From Acidimicrobiaceae bacterium (GTDB lineage Bacteria; Actinomycetota; Acidimicrobiia; Acidimicrobiales; Ilumatobacteraceae), in the NCBI GenBank assembly GCA_947446815.1, contig CANFGT010000003.1:62001-126000 (forward strand): DNA of 64,000 nucleotides. The letters are read 5' to 3'. The notes under the pieces were generated by a model, which was given only the letters and a program-made list of their open reading frames with translations, made no database searches and was not told the origin of the DNA. Positions 43,290 to 52,559 of the stretch are shown piece after piece (position 1 is the stretch's first letter; each line of letters opens with the position of its first letter). The translations under genes and the position numbers were made by a program.

Positions 43290-44516
43290 ATGAATGACCA
43301 AGTGCGCGAACTGTGGCGCAACGCAGACTTTCGAAAGATGTTTGCATCGCGTGTAGTGAGCAATCTTGGAAATGGGATGGCGCCCATCGCCTTGGCATTT
43401 GGTGTTCTTGAACTTCCAGGTGGAAACGCAGGTTCGCTCAGCATCGTGACCGCTGCACACATGGTGCCACTGGTGCTCTTCATGGTCATCGGTGGGGTAG
43501 CAGCGGATCGCTTTGGTCGAGCGATGCTCGTGGGCAGTACGGATCTCATAGGAAGCATCTTTGTTTCGATCAGCGCATTCGCTTTCCTCACACATCACGC
43601 ATCGATACCACTTCTTGCGTTTAACGGGTTTGTCTTTGGTGTGTTGAATGCACTGTGGTATCCCGCTTTTATGGGTCTCATGCCACAGATTGTGGAGACA
43701 AGACTTCTGCAATCGGCCAATGCGTTAGTAGGCATGGGCGCCAATCTTGCATTGACACTTGGTGCGGCAATTGCAGGTGTTCTTGTTGCAGCCTTTGGAT
43801 CGGGATGGGCGATTCTCATAGATGCTGCCTCGTTCTTTATTGCTGGCTGTTTGGTGATTTCGCTACGTCACCTCGACCGCGAAGCGCCCACTGCTGAAGA
43901 AAAAGAAGTTGGAGTCATTGCACAGTTGAAAGACGGGTGGACTGAGTTCTCGTCGCGTCGGTGGATTGTGATTGTTGTCTTTTCTTTCGCGTTTTTCCAT
44001 CCTGCATTCGAGGGCTTCATCGGTGTGATGGCACCAGTGCGTGCCAAAGAAGTGCTGCACGGTGCGCGCGATATGGGATTCATGATGGCGGGCTGGGGCT
44101 TCGGTGGGCTACTCGGCACAATTGCTGCATTACGTATTCATGTGAAGCGACCATTGCTTCTTGCTGTGGGTGTGATGCCAACAATTTCGCTGTGGATCTT
44201 TGCAATGGCTGTGCCGATGCCCATTTGGTTCTTGGTGGGAACTGCAGTCATCGGCGGCATCGCTATCGACATCATGTATGCAAACTGGCTCACGACATTG
44301 CAGACGCATGTTCATGAAGAGGCAATGTCGCGTGTTGGCGCCTATGACGCTTTTGGCTCTATGGTCTTTGCACCCATTGGACTTTTTGTAGCAGGACCAT
44401 TCACGAAAGTTGTGGGGACTCAGACAGCGTTAGTAGTTGCAGGCAGCATCGCATTAGTTGCAGCGTCGGTTCCATTGTTTTCGCGTGAAGTGCGAACATT
44501 GGCTCGGGCAGATTAA
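43290..44516 (+). CDS. MFS transporter, EntS/MFS_3-like
   Basis: The 408-residue MFS protein is of the MFS_3/enterobactin-exporter-like branch: 'RELWRNADFRKMFASRVVSNLGNGM' at the start, 'GGVAADRFGRAMLV' as loop 2-3 motif, and 'RLLQSANALVGMGANLALTLGAAIAG' in helix 5. It is a different subfamily from the preceding transporter, so the pair is not a simple duplication. The start is two bases after the preceding stop, so the two are co-translated. It converges on the amidohydrolase gene. Substrate unknown. Confidence 0.86.
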   Translation: MNDQVRELWRNADFRKMFASRVVSNLGNGMAPIALAFGVLELPGGNAGSLSIVTAAHMVPLVLFMVIGGVAADRFGRAMLVGSTDLIGSIFVSISAFAFLTHHASIPLLAFNGFVFGVLNALWYPAFMGLMPQIVETRLLQSANALVGMGANLALTLGAAIAGVLVAAFGSGWAILIDAASFFIAGCLVISLRHLDREAPTAEEKEVGVIAQLKDGWTEFSSRRWIVIVVFSFAFFHPAFEGFIGVMAPVRAKEVLHGARDMGFMMAGWGFGGLLGTIAALRIHVKRPLLLAVGVMPTISLWIFAMAVPMPIWFLVGTAVIGGIAIDIMYANWLTTLQTHVHEEAMSRVGAYDAFGSMVFAPIGLFVAGPFTKVVGTQTALVVAGSIALVAASVPLFSREVRTLARAD

Positions 44517-44519
44517 TAA

Positions 44520-46265
44520 TTAGGCGCGAACTAATCGGCCTGGGCGTTCACCCGTGTCAATACCGTTTCGGCGTGTAACAGTGCCGTTCACGATGGTTGC
44601 GACATAACCGGTTGCAGATTGCAGTAAACGACGCCCACCGGCGGGCAGGTCATTTGCTGTGAATGGTGCGGTGATGTTCAACTTTTCGAAATCAATGATG
44701 TTCACATCGGCGCGCTGCCCGACGGCAATACGGCCACGATCAGTGAGGCCTAAAACCTCTGCTGTAGCTGTTGTCTGCAAACGCACTGCTTCTTCTATCG
44801 CAAGCTTTGGTCCGCGAGCACGATCGCGTGCCCAGTGGGACAACAAGTACGTGGGAATAGATGCATCGCAAATCATTCGCACATGTGCTCCGCCGTCGCT
44901 CAGACCGTTAATCACAGCAGGGTGCGTCAGCATTTCATAGATGACATCATGGTTTTCGCCGACGTAGTTCAATGTGGGGAACATGAGGAAGGCATTGCCA
45001 CCATCTTCATTGAGCAAGTCGTATGCCTTTTCAAAAGTTGAAACACCATCAGCATCGGCTAATGCCTTCACACTCATTTCGTGTGTGGGTTCGTAATCGG
45101 TGCCATTTCCCATTGCATACACGAGGTGAGGTATCTGTCCAAGGCGAGGTCCGAGAGCATCGAACTGGATATGAGGATTGACCGGCTCATCTTCTTCCGA
45201 AAGAATCTGAGCACGTACATCGGGCTTTGCAAGTTCCTTCTTCAAATCATCAAGTGACAGCGACTTCGCAAGCTCAATAAATGTCGCACGCTTGCTGAAT
45301 GGGTGGTAACCCGCCCAGCCGACCATCATTCCGAATGGTCGTGCAGCAACTTGTGGTCGAAGATAGCCACCTTGGTCAAGAATCTTTGATGAGTGATCAA
45401 GTGCCTGCTTCCATGCGTCGGGCATTGTCATGTATTGCAATAACAAGAATGTCACCTTGAGGTCGGTGCGCAATGCGAGATCTCCCATCCATTGCAATTC
45501 TTCATTCATTCCCATTGTGGGTTGGTCTCCGCCATCAGGTAATACCTCTGGCGCAATTTCAAATATTCCACCACCACCGGCGACAAGGGCATCGGCTAAC
45601 GCGTTGAGTTCTTCGGCGCTTGCAAAAGTTCCTGGAACAGGTTGACCATCTTTTGCTTTATGTCCCATCGTGCGGCTCGTAGAGAAACCAACAGCGCCGG
45701 CTTCGCGTGCCTCGCGCACGATGCGTGCCATTTCAGCAAGATCCTCAGCAGTGGCGTCTTCGTTACGCGCACCACGTTCACCCATCACGTATCCGCGAAC
45801 AGGCCCGTGCGGAACATATGCAGCGATGTCAACTGCATAGCGACGCTTGTCAATCGCGTGGAGATATTCGGGGAAGGTTTCCCACTCCCAACTGATGCCC
45901 TCATGAAGTGCAGTGCCAGGGATGTCCTCGACACCTTCCATGAGTTGCACAAGCCATTCCTCTTGGCCAGGGCGCACCGGCGCAAACCCCACGCCGCAGT
46001 TACCAACAACAACAGTGGTCACGCCGTGGCAACTGGAAGGCTCCAAGAGAGTGTCCCAGCTGACCTGACCGTCGTAGTGGGTATGAATGTCGATAAACCC
46101 GGGGGTCACTAACTTGCCGTGTGCATCAATCTCTTCGTGCGCTTCGCCAACAATGCGCTGTGCAACTTCCACGATGGTGCCGTCAATGATGGCGACATCG
46201 GCGATCTGTGACGGCGAGCCAGTCCCATCAACGACCGTGCCCCCGCGAATAATGATGTCAAACAT
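44520..46265 (-). CDS. D-aminoacylase/N-acyl-D-amino-acid deacylase-like amidohydrolase
   Basis: The 581-residue metal-dependent amidohydrolase opens '[16 protein letters not shown]' and has the metal motif '[15 protein letters not shown]' (HxH), '[14 protein letters not shown]' (with a conserved Cys of the D-aminoacylase group), '[12 protein letters not shown]' (Asp/His), and a C-terminal composite domain '[16 protein letters not shown]'. It most likely hydrolyses an N-acyl-D-amino acid or cyclic amide. It is transcribed alone and diverges from the EthA-like monooxygenase with a 139-base intergenic region. Confidence 0.88.
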   Translation of the reverse strand: MFDIIIRGGTVVDGTGSPSQIADVAIIDGTIVEVAQRIVGEAHEEIDAHGKLVTPGFIDIHTHYDGQVSWDTLLEPSSCHGVTTVVVGNCGVGFAPVRPGQEEWLVQLMEGVEDIPGTALHEGISWEWETFPEYLHAIDKRRYAVDIAAYVPHGPVRGYVMGERGARNEDATAEDLAEMARIVREAREAGAVGFSTSRTMGHKAKDGQPVPGTFASAEELNALADALVAGGGGIFEIAPEVLPDGGDQPTMGMNEELQWMGDLALRTDLKVTFLLLQYMTMPDAWKQALDHSSKILDQGGYLRPQVAARPFGMMVGWAGYHPFSKRATFIELAKSLSLDDLKKELAKPDVRAQILSEEDEPVNPHIQFDALGPRLGQIPHLVYAMGNGTDYEPTHEMSVKALADADGVSTFEKAYDLLNEDGGNAFLMFPTLNYVGENHDVIYEMLTHPAVINGLSDGGAHVRMICDASIPTYLLSHWARDRARGPKLAIEEAVRLQTTATAEVLGLTDRGRIAVGQRADVNIIDFEKLNITAPFTANDLPAGGRRLLQSATGYVATIVNGTVTRRNGIDTGERPGRLVRA

Positions 46266-46404
46266 GTCTAACCCCCGATATGGAGACTAATTCAGGAATG
46301 TGACACATCCGCACGGCAGACCAAACCAGTGCTACGCAGGGGTTTCGACCATGCCCTTACAGGGCCACAGTCTTAGTATCAGTAGTGGAAAGCAGGGGGC
46401 AAAT

Positions 46405-47904
46405 ATGACCATGACCGCAGACTCGTCAACACAGCGCAAGCAGGGCCTTGAGCATTTCGACGTTCTCATCGTTGGTGCTGGCATCTCGGGTGTTGGCACG
46501 GCGTATCACCTGCAAGATCAGGCTCCGAACAAGTCTTTTGTTGTCCTTGAGGCATACGAATCCTTTGGCGGCACCTGGCACATGCATCAGTACCCCGGTG
46601 TTCGCTCCGACAGTGACCTCTATACGTTCGGCTATCGCTTCAAGCCATGGGTCGGTACCCCAATTGCTTCATCTGAAGAAATTAAGAAGTACATGGGCGA
46701 AGTGATTGAGGACAATGGTCTCAACAAGCACATTCGTTACCGTCATCGCATCACTGGGGCTTCATGGTCGAGCGCTGACAACTTGTGGACCGTTGATGTC
46801 ACCAACTTGAACACTGGCGACACCTTCCAGATGACAACAAACTTTTTGTGGATGTGCCAGGGCTACTACAAGCATTCAGAGGGCTACACCCCTGAGTGGG
46901 CCGGCATGGATTCCTACAAGGGCAAAATTGTCCACCCGCAAACGTGGCCACAAGATCTCGATTACAAGGGCAAGAAAGTTCTTGTCATCGGTTCGGGTGC
47001 AACGGCAGCAACAGTGGTGCCTGCAATGGCGCAAGATGTGGAGCACATCACGATGTTGCAGCGTTCACCGACGTATTTCATTCCTGGTCGTAATGCAAAC
47101 GAGCTTGTTGATCAGCTGCGTGCATTAGATGTTGACGAAACATGGATTCATGAGATTGCACGTCGCAAGACATTGGCAGACCAGCACATGGTCACAGTGA
47201 TGTCAGTGCAGGAACCTGATTTTGTTCGCGACATGTTGCTCACTGGCGTGAAGGATCTCTTGCCAGAGGGCTACGACATGAAGCACTTCACTCCGTCGTA
47301 TCGCCCATGGCAACAGCGCATTGCATTCGTGCCAAACGGTGATTTGTTTGCAGGTATTTCTTCGGGCAAGGCCAGTGTCGTGACCGATGAGATTGAAACA
47401 TTCAATGCAACAGGTGTGCTCACAAAGGGTGGCACTCATATTGATGCGGACATCATTGTCACTGCAACCGGTTTCAACCTCAGTGTGTTAGGTGACATCC
47501 CATTCGTCGTCGATGGCAAGCCTGTTGAGTGGAGCCAGACCGTGACATATCGCGGGATGATGTTCACCGATGTGCCGAACCTTGCGTGGGTGTTTGGCTA
47601 CTTCCGCGCAAGCTGGACATTGCGTGTTGACCTCATGGCCGACTTCATTCTTCGTATGTTCACGTTGATGGAAGAAAAGGGCGCGCAACGCGTGATACCT
47701 CAGCTTCGTCCCGAAGATGCAGATATGGAAATCGGCAGTTGGATTGAGCCAAGCAACTTCAACCCGAACTACCTCATGCGTGCACAGCACCTCATGCCAA
47801 AGTCGGGCACAAAGTCAGAGTGGAAGCACGACCAGGATTATTGGGCAGAGAAGGAAATCCTTCCTGTTGCCAACCTCGAAGATGGTTGCTTGCGTTTCGA
47901 GTAA
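46405..47904 (+). CDS. EthA-like Baeyer-Villiger/flavin monooxygenase
   Basis: The 499-residue FAD/NADPH monooxygenase strongly resembles mycobacterial EthA across its length. It has the FAD motif 'LIVGAGISGVGTAYHLQDQ' (residues 21-39), 'FGGTWHMHQYPGVRSDSD' (54-71), a BVMO-type fingerprint 'YKGKIVHPQTWPQD' (171-184), the NADPH motif 'VIGSGATAATVVPA' and 'LPEGYDMKHF'. EthA-type enzymes oxidise ketones and thioamides/sulfides. AGCAGGGGG precedes ATG 46405; the open frame upstream to 46300 is not part of the family. A long hairpin follows the stop. It is divergent from the D-aminoacylase-like gene. Confidence 0.92.
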   Translation: MTMTADSSTQRKQGLEHFDVLIVGAGISGVGTAYHLQDQAPNKSFVVLEAYESFGGTWHMHQYPGVRSDSDLYTFGYRFKPWVGTPIASSEEIKKYMGEVIEDNGLNKHIRYRHRITGASWSSADNLWTVDVTNLNTGDTFQMTTNFLWMCQGYYKHSEGYTPEWAGMDSYKGKIVHPQTWPQDLDYKGKKVLVIGSGATAATVVPAMAQDVEHITMLQRSPTYFIPGRNANELVDQLRALDVDETWIHEIARRKTLADQHMVTVMSVQEPDFVRDMLLTGVKDLLPEGYDMKHFTPSYRPWQQRIAFVPNGDLFAGISSGKASVVTDEIETFNATGVLTKGGTHIDADIIVTATGFNLSVLGDIPFVVDGKPVEWSQTVTYRGMMFTDVPNLAWVFGYFRASWTLRVDLMADFILRMFTLMEEKGAQRVIPQLRPEDADMEIGSWIEPSNFNPNYLMRAQHLMPKSGTKSEWKHDQDYWAEKEILPVANLEDGCLRFE

Positions 47905-47928
47905 CTAGTAACGCACACGTTTCACAAG

Positions 47929-47968
47929 AAGCGCGTTGTTATGCCAGCGATGGTGTGATAACGCGCTT
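47929..47968. terminator. Hairpin downstream of the EthA-like gene
   Basis: A 9-bp perfect stem (AAGCGCGTT with AACGCGCTT) around a 22-base loop lies 24 bases after the stop of the plus-strand monooxygenase and is followed on that strand by TTTTs. A second register pairs GTTAT with ATAA in the loop. It overlaps the last ten codons of the convergent MFS gene. A terminator for the plus-strand transcript is the simplest reading. Confidence 0.4.
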
Positions 47969-49210
47969 TTGTGTCATACGGCCCGCACCAAATGCGGCAA
48001 TAAGACAAGCAACGCCGGCGATGAAGAACGCGGATTGATAGGAGCCAGTGGAGTCCCGCAGATAACCGGCGCCCCATGCGGCAACAGCAGCGCCTACTTG
48101 GTGACCGAAGAATACCCATCCGTAGACAAGCGGTCCTCGTTGGGCGCCGAAGCGTCGAATACACAATGTGACAGTGGGTGGCACAGTGGCAACCCAATCG
48201 AGTCCGTAGAACATCATGAAACCGGCAAGGCCAAACCCGCCACTTGCAAGTGCAGGGTCCAACACCATCAAACTGAGACCGCGGAATGCGTAGTAACCGA
48301 TGAGAAGTTTTGCTGGGTCGTATCTGTCTGTTAACCAGCCGCTGAAAATGGTGCCCGCAACGTCGAAGCCGCCGATGAGAGCTAGGTATGTAGCGGCCGT
48401 TGTCGTTGAGACTTGGTGGTCATGCGCGGCCGATAAGAAATGCGTTTGTATCAATCCGTTAGTGGAGAACCCGCAGACGAAGAATGATCCCCACAACAAC
48501 CAGAAGATGCCGTCACGACGTGCCTCACTCAACGCAGAAAACGCTGAACGAATTGGATTCTGCAGTGGTAACGGAGCCTCGTATGTGTCGTCGGCGCCAT
48601 AGGGGAGGAGACCCATATCCGCAGGTGCGTTGCGAAGGAAGATCGCAACAACAGGGATGACCGCGAGAGCACTGATGGCGATGGTGATGCCCACCCAGCG
48701 CCATCCTTGGTGGTCGGCGAGGCGAGTGAGCACCGGAAGAAACACAAGTTGGCCACTTGCGGAAGCAGCGGTCAATGCGCCAGTGACGAGACCTCGGCGT
48801 GCGACAAACCAGCGCGATGCAACGGTGGATGCAAAGACAGTTGCCATGCAGCCCGAGCCTGTGCCGACCACTGCACCCCACAGCAAATACAGATGCCAAG
48901 GTGCGGACATTTGTGTTGTGGCAAGTGCGCCGGTACTAATGACTGCAAGTGCTCCGATGGTGACACGTCGAAGGCCATAACGAAGTTGAAGTGCAGCAGC
49001 GAATGGCCCCATGAGTCCGAACAACATCACGTTGATGCTGACGGCAGTTCCAATGGTGCTGCGGCTCCAGCCGAATTCGTCGCGCAACGGATCGATGAGT
49101 ACAGCGGGAGTGGCGCGAAAACCTGCAGCACCGAGGAGCGTGATGAACGCCGTGACAAAGATGACCCACGCGTAGTGCGGGCGACGCGTGGTGGATTCTG
49201 GCGAACTCAT
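47939..49210 (-). CDS. MFS transporter, oxalate:formate/monocarboxylate-like
   Basis: The 423-residue MFS protein has 'HYAWVIFVTAFITLLGAAGFR' in helix 1, 'EFGWSRSTIGTAVSINV' in the 1-2 loop, and 'SGWLTDRYDPAKLLI' as the 8-9 loop signature. This pattern is typical of the OFA/MCT branch that carries organic anions. The C-terminus overlaps a hairpin that may terminate the convergent monooxygenase transcript. It follows the DUF421 gene on the same strand (25-base gap), so it may be the last gene of the nuclease/YetF operon. Confidence 0.87.
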   Translation of the reverse strand: MSSPESTTRRPHYAWVIFVTAFITLLGAAGFRATPAVLIDPLRDEFGWSRSTIGTAVSINVMLFGLMGPFAAALQLRYGLRRVTIGALAVISTGALATTQMSAPWHLYLLWGAVVGTGSGCMATVFASTVASRWFVARRGLVTGALTAASASGQLVFLPVLTRLADHQGWRWVGITIAISALAVIPVVAIFLRNAPADMGLLPYGADDTYEAPLPLQNPIRSAFSALSEARRDGIFWLLWGSFFVCGFSTNGLIQTHFLSAAHDHQVSTTTAATYLALIGGFDVAGTIFSGWLTDRYDPAKLLIGYYAFRGLSLMVLDPALASGGFGLAGFMMFYGLDWVATVPPTVTLCIRRFGAQRGPLVYGWVFFGHQVGAAVAAWGAGYLRDSTGSYQSAFFIAGVACLIAAFGAGRMTQKRVITPSLA

Positions 49211-49235
49211 GAAGAGCGAGCCTAGTTGCGTTGGC

Positions 49236-49778
49236 TTACTTCTCTGAAAGGAGTTTGTCGATCTTCTCGTTCAAAAGTCGAATTTGCTCAGCCAGGTTCA
49301 CTTGCGAAATGAGGACCACATGGATAGTTCCATCGGACGCAAGCGTCGCGCGTTCAATGTCGTGCAGTGTTTCACCTCCGGCAGAAATTGCCGCTTGGGT
49401 GAGATCGTCTTCGCTGAGACGTTGACGACGCAATGTGCGGACTTGCACTCGATTGTGAATGACTAATTCTGCAGGTCGCCCAAGTACCAGCGCATGAGCC
49501 CTTGGGCTCCGACTAGTGACGATTTCTACAATGCCATTCACAAGAAAGAGCGTCACGGCACCAATGATTGCGCCCGAGACGGACACATCGTTTCCGATGA
49601 TTCCGTTTTGTACAGCATTTGCAACAGACAGCAACAACACGAATTGCAGTGCATTGGTCTGGCTGATTTCTCGTTGCCCACCGAGACGAAGTGCAATAAG
49701 CAGGAAGACATAGATGATGATCGGCCGCACAATTTTCTCGAGTATCGAGGGATCGAGATGAAGGATGGAATGCCACAT
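49236..49778 (-). CDS. DUF421 / YetF-like membrane protein
   Basis: The 180-residue protein has three N-terminal transmembrane helices with the DUF421 signature 'ALRLGGQREISQTNALQFVLLLSVANAVQNG'; key parts are 'GGQREISQ' and 'LLSVANAVQNG'. A soluble C-terminal alpha/beta domain ('RVQVRTLRRQRLSEDDL') and a coiled-coil end follow. YetF-like proteins assist germination or stress traits in bacilli, but the biochemical role is open. It lies between a RecB-like nuclease gene and an MFS gene on the minus strand. Confidence 0.85.
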   Translation of the reverse strand: MWHSILHLDPSILEKIVRPIIIYVFLLIALRLGGQREISQTNALQFVLLLSVANAVQNGIIGNDVSVSGAIIGAVTLFLVNGIVEIVTSRSPRAHALVLGRPAELVIHNRVQVRTLRRQRLSEDDLTQAAISAGGETLHDIERATLASDGTIHVVLISQVNLAEQIRLLNEKIDKLLSEK

Positions 49779-49788
49779 AAAGGTTCAC

Positions 49789-50565
49789 TCAGCTCTTGTG
49801 AGCGGGGCAGATGCCGATCTTTTTGTAGTGGCACCAATCGCACAACTTGGTGACGTTGCAATGGAAATCGCCTGTGCCACATGCGGCATCGAGTGCTTCT
49901 TTGGTTTCCACAATGGTTCCCTTAGCTATTGACAGCTTCACTGGAGTCGCAGCGAGTTCGTGCTTTGCAGACTGTGTGAGATACAAGAGTTCGACTTTGC
50001 TGGTGGGCACACCATCTGATGCTTCGAGCATCAATGCATATGCGAGCAATTGAAAGAACTTGTCGTCTTCAGAAGTGAAACGTTCGTTAGGAATTTTGCC
50101 GGTCTTGTAATCAGAAATGATTGCCGACTGTTCGTCGTCAATAACGAGACGGTCGATGTAGCCGAGCATGCGAACACCTTCGACGTCTGCTTCGATCTTC
50201 ATTTCCATCTCATCAAGATCTGTTTCAGCAGGATCTTCCAACTTCCACAAGTTGGTCATGCTGGCAAACGCTTCAACTTTGAAGTCACGAATGCCGCCCT
50301 TTGGCTCTGTGAGCTCAAGAACCTTGGCTTCCCACTCGTTAGTGGTCCAGAGTTCGCCGGCAAGTGTCTTCAGAGAATCATTGGTGCGGTCTTCGTGAGG
50401 AAGACCATAGAGGTGTTCGAGAACCTCGTGTACAAAAGAGCCAAGGTGCGTTGCCCATGATGGCGGTTCTTTGATGTTGTCGAATCGGCTGATCTTGAAC
50501 TTCTGCGGACAATCGCGGAAGGTGCGGATAGACGAAGGGGAGAGATACTCAGGCGGCGTGAACAC
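49789..50565 (-). CDS. RecB-like PD-(D/E)XK nuclease with Fe-S-type cysteines
   Basis: The 258-residue single-domain nuclease opens 'YLSPSSIRTFRDCPQKFKIS' and has 'GSFVHEVLEHL' and the active-site block 'GYIDRLVIDDEQSAIISDYKTGK' (key: GYIDR, then IISDYKTG). A QxxxY-type motif follows ('FFQLLAYALMLEA'). One N-terminal Cys (CPQKF) plus the C-terminal 'CNVTKLCDWCHYKKIGICP' gives the four-cysteine pattern of AddB/Cas4-like Fe-S nucleases. Actinobacteria often encode such a stand-alone protein. No cas gene is nearby, so it is not a CRISPR Cas4. It overlaps a small hydrophobic gene upstream by 17 bases. Confidence 0.88.
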   Translation of the reverse strand: MFTPPEYLSPSSIRTFRDCPQKFKISRFDNIKEPPSWATHLGSFVHEVLEHLYGLPHEDRTNDSLKTLAGELWTTNEWEAKVLELTEPKGGIRDFKVEAFASMTNLWKLEDPAETDLDEMEMKIEADVEGVRMLGYIDRLVIDDEQSAIISDYKTGKIPNERFTSEDDKFFQLLAYALMLEASDGVPTSKVELLYLTQSAKHELAATPVKLSIAKGTIVETKEALDAACGTGDFHCNVTKLCDWCHYKKIGICPAHKS

Positions 50566-50788
50566 CCGTTAAGTATTCCACTGCGGTGTGACGTGGTGTG
50601 TCCATCACGGGAAGGACAGCTTTTTTACGGCGCTGAGAGAGAAACAGTGTTGTAGGAGGAATTGACATCAGAACCGCCTGCATAACGGGCTGGTGGGCGA
50701 ATGATGCGCAATAACCGCCAAGGCCGACAGAAGAGATGGCCAGTACTGCTGATTCGAGAACTGAACTTTTCTTTGCTGAATTTTCCAT
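50549..50788 (-). CDS. Putative small hydrophobic protein
   Basis: A 79-residue product from ATG 50788 has 'SVLESAVLAISSVGLGGYCASFA' as one hydrophobic segment, followed by a second ('VMQAVLMSIPPTTLFLS') and a basic 'QRRKKA'. It ends inside the start region of the RecB-like nuclease gene, so the two could be translationally coupled. No family is recognised. It may be real because the hydrophobic pattern is membrane-like. Codon use was not measured. Confidence 0.45.
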   Translation of the reverse strand: MENSAKKSSVLESAVLAISSVGLGGYCASFAHQPVMQAVLMSIPPTTLFLSQRRKKAVLPVMDTPRHTAVEYLTGVHAA

Positions 50789-50868
50789 GCCTTCATGTTG
50801 ATACAGGCATATTTCTTCCAAGTGAACGATGGACGAACCCCACTAGAAGTCGGTGGAAACTTTGAGCG

Positions 50869-51843
50869 TTAGCGACCCATGGCGTTCATAGCGCCACGTG
50901 CGTGTAACCGCTCCATGAACTCGGGCAGGTATGCATCTTTCGGTGCCTTGCGCACTTCATCATCGAGGACAACTGCATCGGCACCCACCAGGATGCGCCA
51001 GTCCCCACGAGACACAGAATCAAGAATGAACTTGGATGCCTCGCCGGCTGACATGGGGGCCATATCGCGGAATCCTTCAGCTCCCATTTTCAGAAGTCCG
51101 CGAAGGTCTTCATCGCTGATCGCAGACATGTCAGTGCCCTGACGTTCGTAACGGTCACGCACTTGATCGAGTTGATCTTGCGACATTGTTTCGGGGTCTG
51201 CACCTTGCAACTTCTGCGAGTTGATCATGATGTCCGTGCCGATGTGGCCGGGCATGACAACGGATGCGCGCAGTGTTGGTGCATTCAAACGGAAGTCAGT
51301 AATGAGTGCTTCGGTGAAGCCCTTCACGGCAAATTTTGCAGCGCTATACGCCGTGTGCGAAACGTTGGGCCCGAGCGTTGCCCAGAACCCATTGACAGAA
51401 CTTGTGTTGACGACCTGGCCAAATGGAGCAGCGAGGAGAATCGGAAGAAATGCGCGTGTGTTGTTGTACACGCCGCCAAAGCACACGTTGAAAGTCTTTT
51501 CCCAGCCAGCGCGTTCATCAAGGACGAAACTGCCGCCGCCGCCGATGCCTGCATTGTTGAACAACACGTGGACGTGGGGACGCCATTTCGCAACGGCATC
51601 ACGGAACGAAAGAACTTGTGCTTCATCCGACACGTCTGCGATGTGCGTAAGAATTTGACCCTTGTTGCCGTCCGCTGCACAGATCTCCACTGTGGTGGCG
51701 AGATTTTCTGCAATGACATCACACGTTGCAACATCGCAACCTTGCGCGGTGAGCTGACGAACTAGTTCGCGACCCATTCCTGTGCCGCCGCCGGTGACGA
51801 CTGCGATAAGTCCGCTATAACCATTTTCAAAACGCTCAGCCAT
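50869..51843 (-). CDS. Short-chain dehydrogenase/reductase (SDR)
   Basis: The 324-residue SDR has the NAD(P) loop 'VVTGGGTGMGRELVRQL' (TGxxxGxG), 'LFNNAGIGG', and the catalytic residues in 'VNTSSVNGF' and 'YSAAKFAVKGF' (YxxxK). An unusual C-terminal part of about 80 residues continues past the SDR core ('DQLDQVRDRYERQGTDMSAIS' and following). Such long SDRs are common near actinobacterial catabolic genes. It starts at ATG 51843, after the longer frame's unconserved lead, and diverges from the secreted coiled-coil gene. Substrate unknown. Confidence 0.9.
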   Translation of the reverse strand: MAERFENGYSGLIAVVTGGGTGMGRELVRQLTAQGCDVATCDVIAENLATTVEICAADGNKGQILTHIADVSDEAQVLSFRDAVAKWRPHVHVLFNNAGIGGGGSFVLDERAGWEKTFNVCFGGVYNNTRAFLPILLAAPFGQVVNTSSVNGFWATLGPNVSHTAYSAAKFAVKGFTEALITDFRLNAPTLRASVVMPGHIGTDIMINSQKLQGADPETMSQDQLDQVRDRYERQGTDMSAISDEDLRGLLKMGAEGFRDMAPMSAGEASKFILDSVSRGDWRILVGADAVVLDDEVRKAPKDAYLPEFMERLHARGAMNAMGR

Positions 51844-51944
51844 GACAGCCCCCCATGTGTGTGTTGCACGGTGCAACACATTGAGAGTAGTGGCTCACCG
51901 AACCGCACTACTTAGGCGAGCCACCCCCTTCCTACAGTGAAGGC

Positions 51945-52556
51945 ATGCGTAGATTCACGTCAAATATGGTCGGAGCCTCATTGATAGCGGTGGCATTGTC
52001 CATCGTGACCGTTGGTGTCGTGTGGGCGGGGTCTTCCGCCATGCAGATCTTTGCTGATGACAGCACTGATACAACGGTGCCCACCGAAGGTGAGATTCCA
52101 GACCTCAGCCCTGGTGATGTCTATACGCCTGAACAGCTCACACAACTGGTGACAGAACTTTCCGACAAGGTTGATGCATTGCAAGACAAGGTGGATGCTT
52201 ATGAAGGTGACATCGCAGCTGCGCGTGAAGCGGCAAGCAAGGCGTCAGCAGCAGCCGACGCCGCAGTCACGAAAGCAGAAGAGGCGAAGTTGCGAGTCGC
52301 TCAATTCGAAAAGCGCACATCGAAATTAAATGATGATGGTGTGTACACGGGCACGATTACCCCTGCTCAACTTTCGCGCAAACTAACCGCACTCGATCTC
52401 AACGGAGACTGGCCTCTAGACCGCACAAGTGGTGAACTCAGTGGCGAGAAAATCAAGGTCAGTGGGTCCAGCTGTTGGACGGACTATCGATACAACATCC
52501 TTATTACGCCCGACACATTCCGTGGACTGACGTGTCTGAAGGTTTTGAAGCAGTAG
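51945..52556 (+). CDS. Exported coiled-coil protein
   Basis: The 203-residue product has a hydrophobic N-terminal signal or anchor (about residues 9-30, 'LIAVALSIVTVGVVWAGSS'). An acidic Thr-rich linker follows, then a heptad-patterned coiled coil (about 62-125, 'LSDKVDALQDKVDAYEGDI' then Ala-rich). A C-terminal globular part has two Cys residues in 'SGSSCWTDYRYN' and 'RGLTCLKVLK' that could pair. Export is predicted. I do not recognise the family. It is convergent with the alpha-mannosidase gene, with three bases between the stops. Confidence 0.68.
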   Translation: MRRFTSNMVGASLIAVALSIVTVGVVWAGSSAMQIFADDSTDTTVPTEGEIPDLSPGDVYTPEQLTQLVTELSDKVDALQDKVDAYEGDIAAAREAASKASAAADAAVTKAEEAKLRVAQFEKRTSKLNDDGVYTGTITPAQLSRKLTALDLNGDWPLDRTSGELSGEKIKVSGSSCWTDYRYNILITPDTFRGLTCLKVLKQ

Positions 52557-52559
52557 TGA

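Noticed and set aside
49789-50565. Cas4 of a CRISPR system
   Set aside because: No array or other cas gene is in the window and the neighbours are unrelated.
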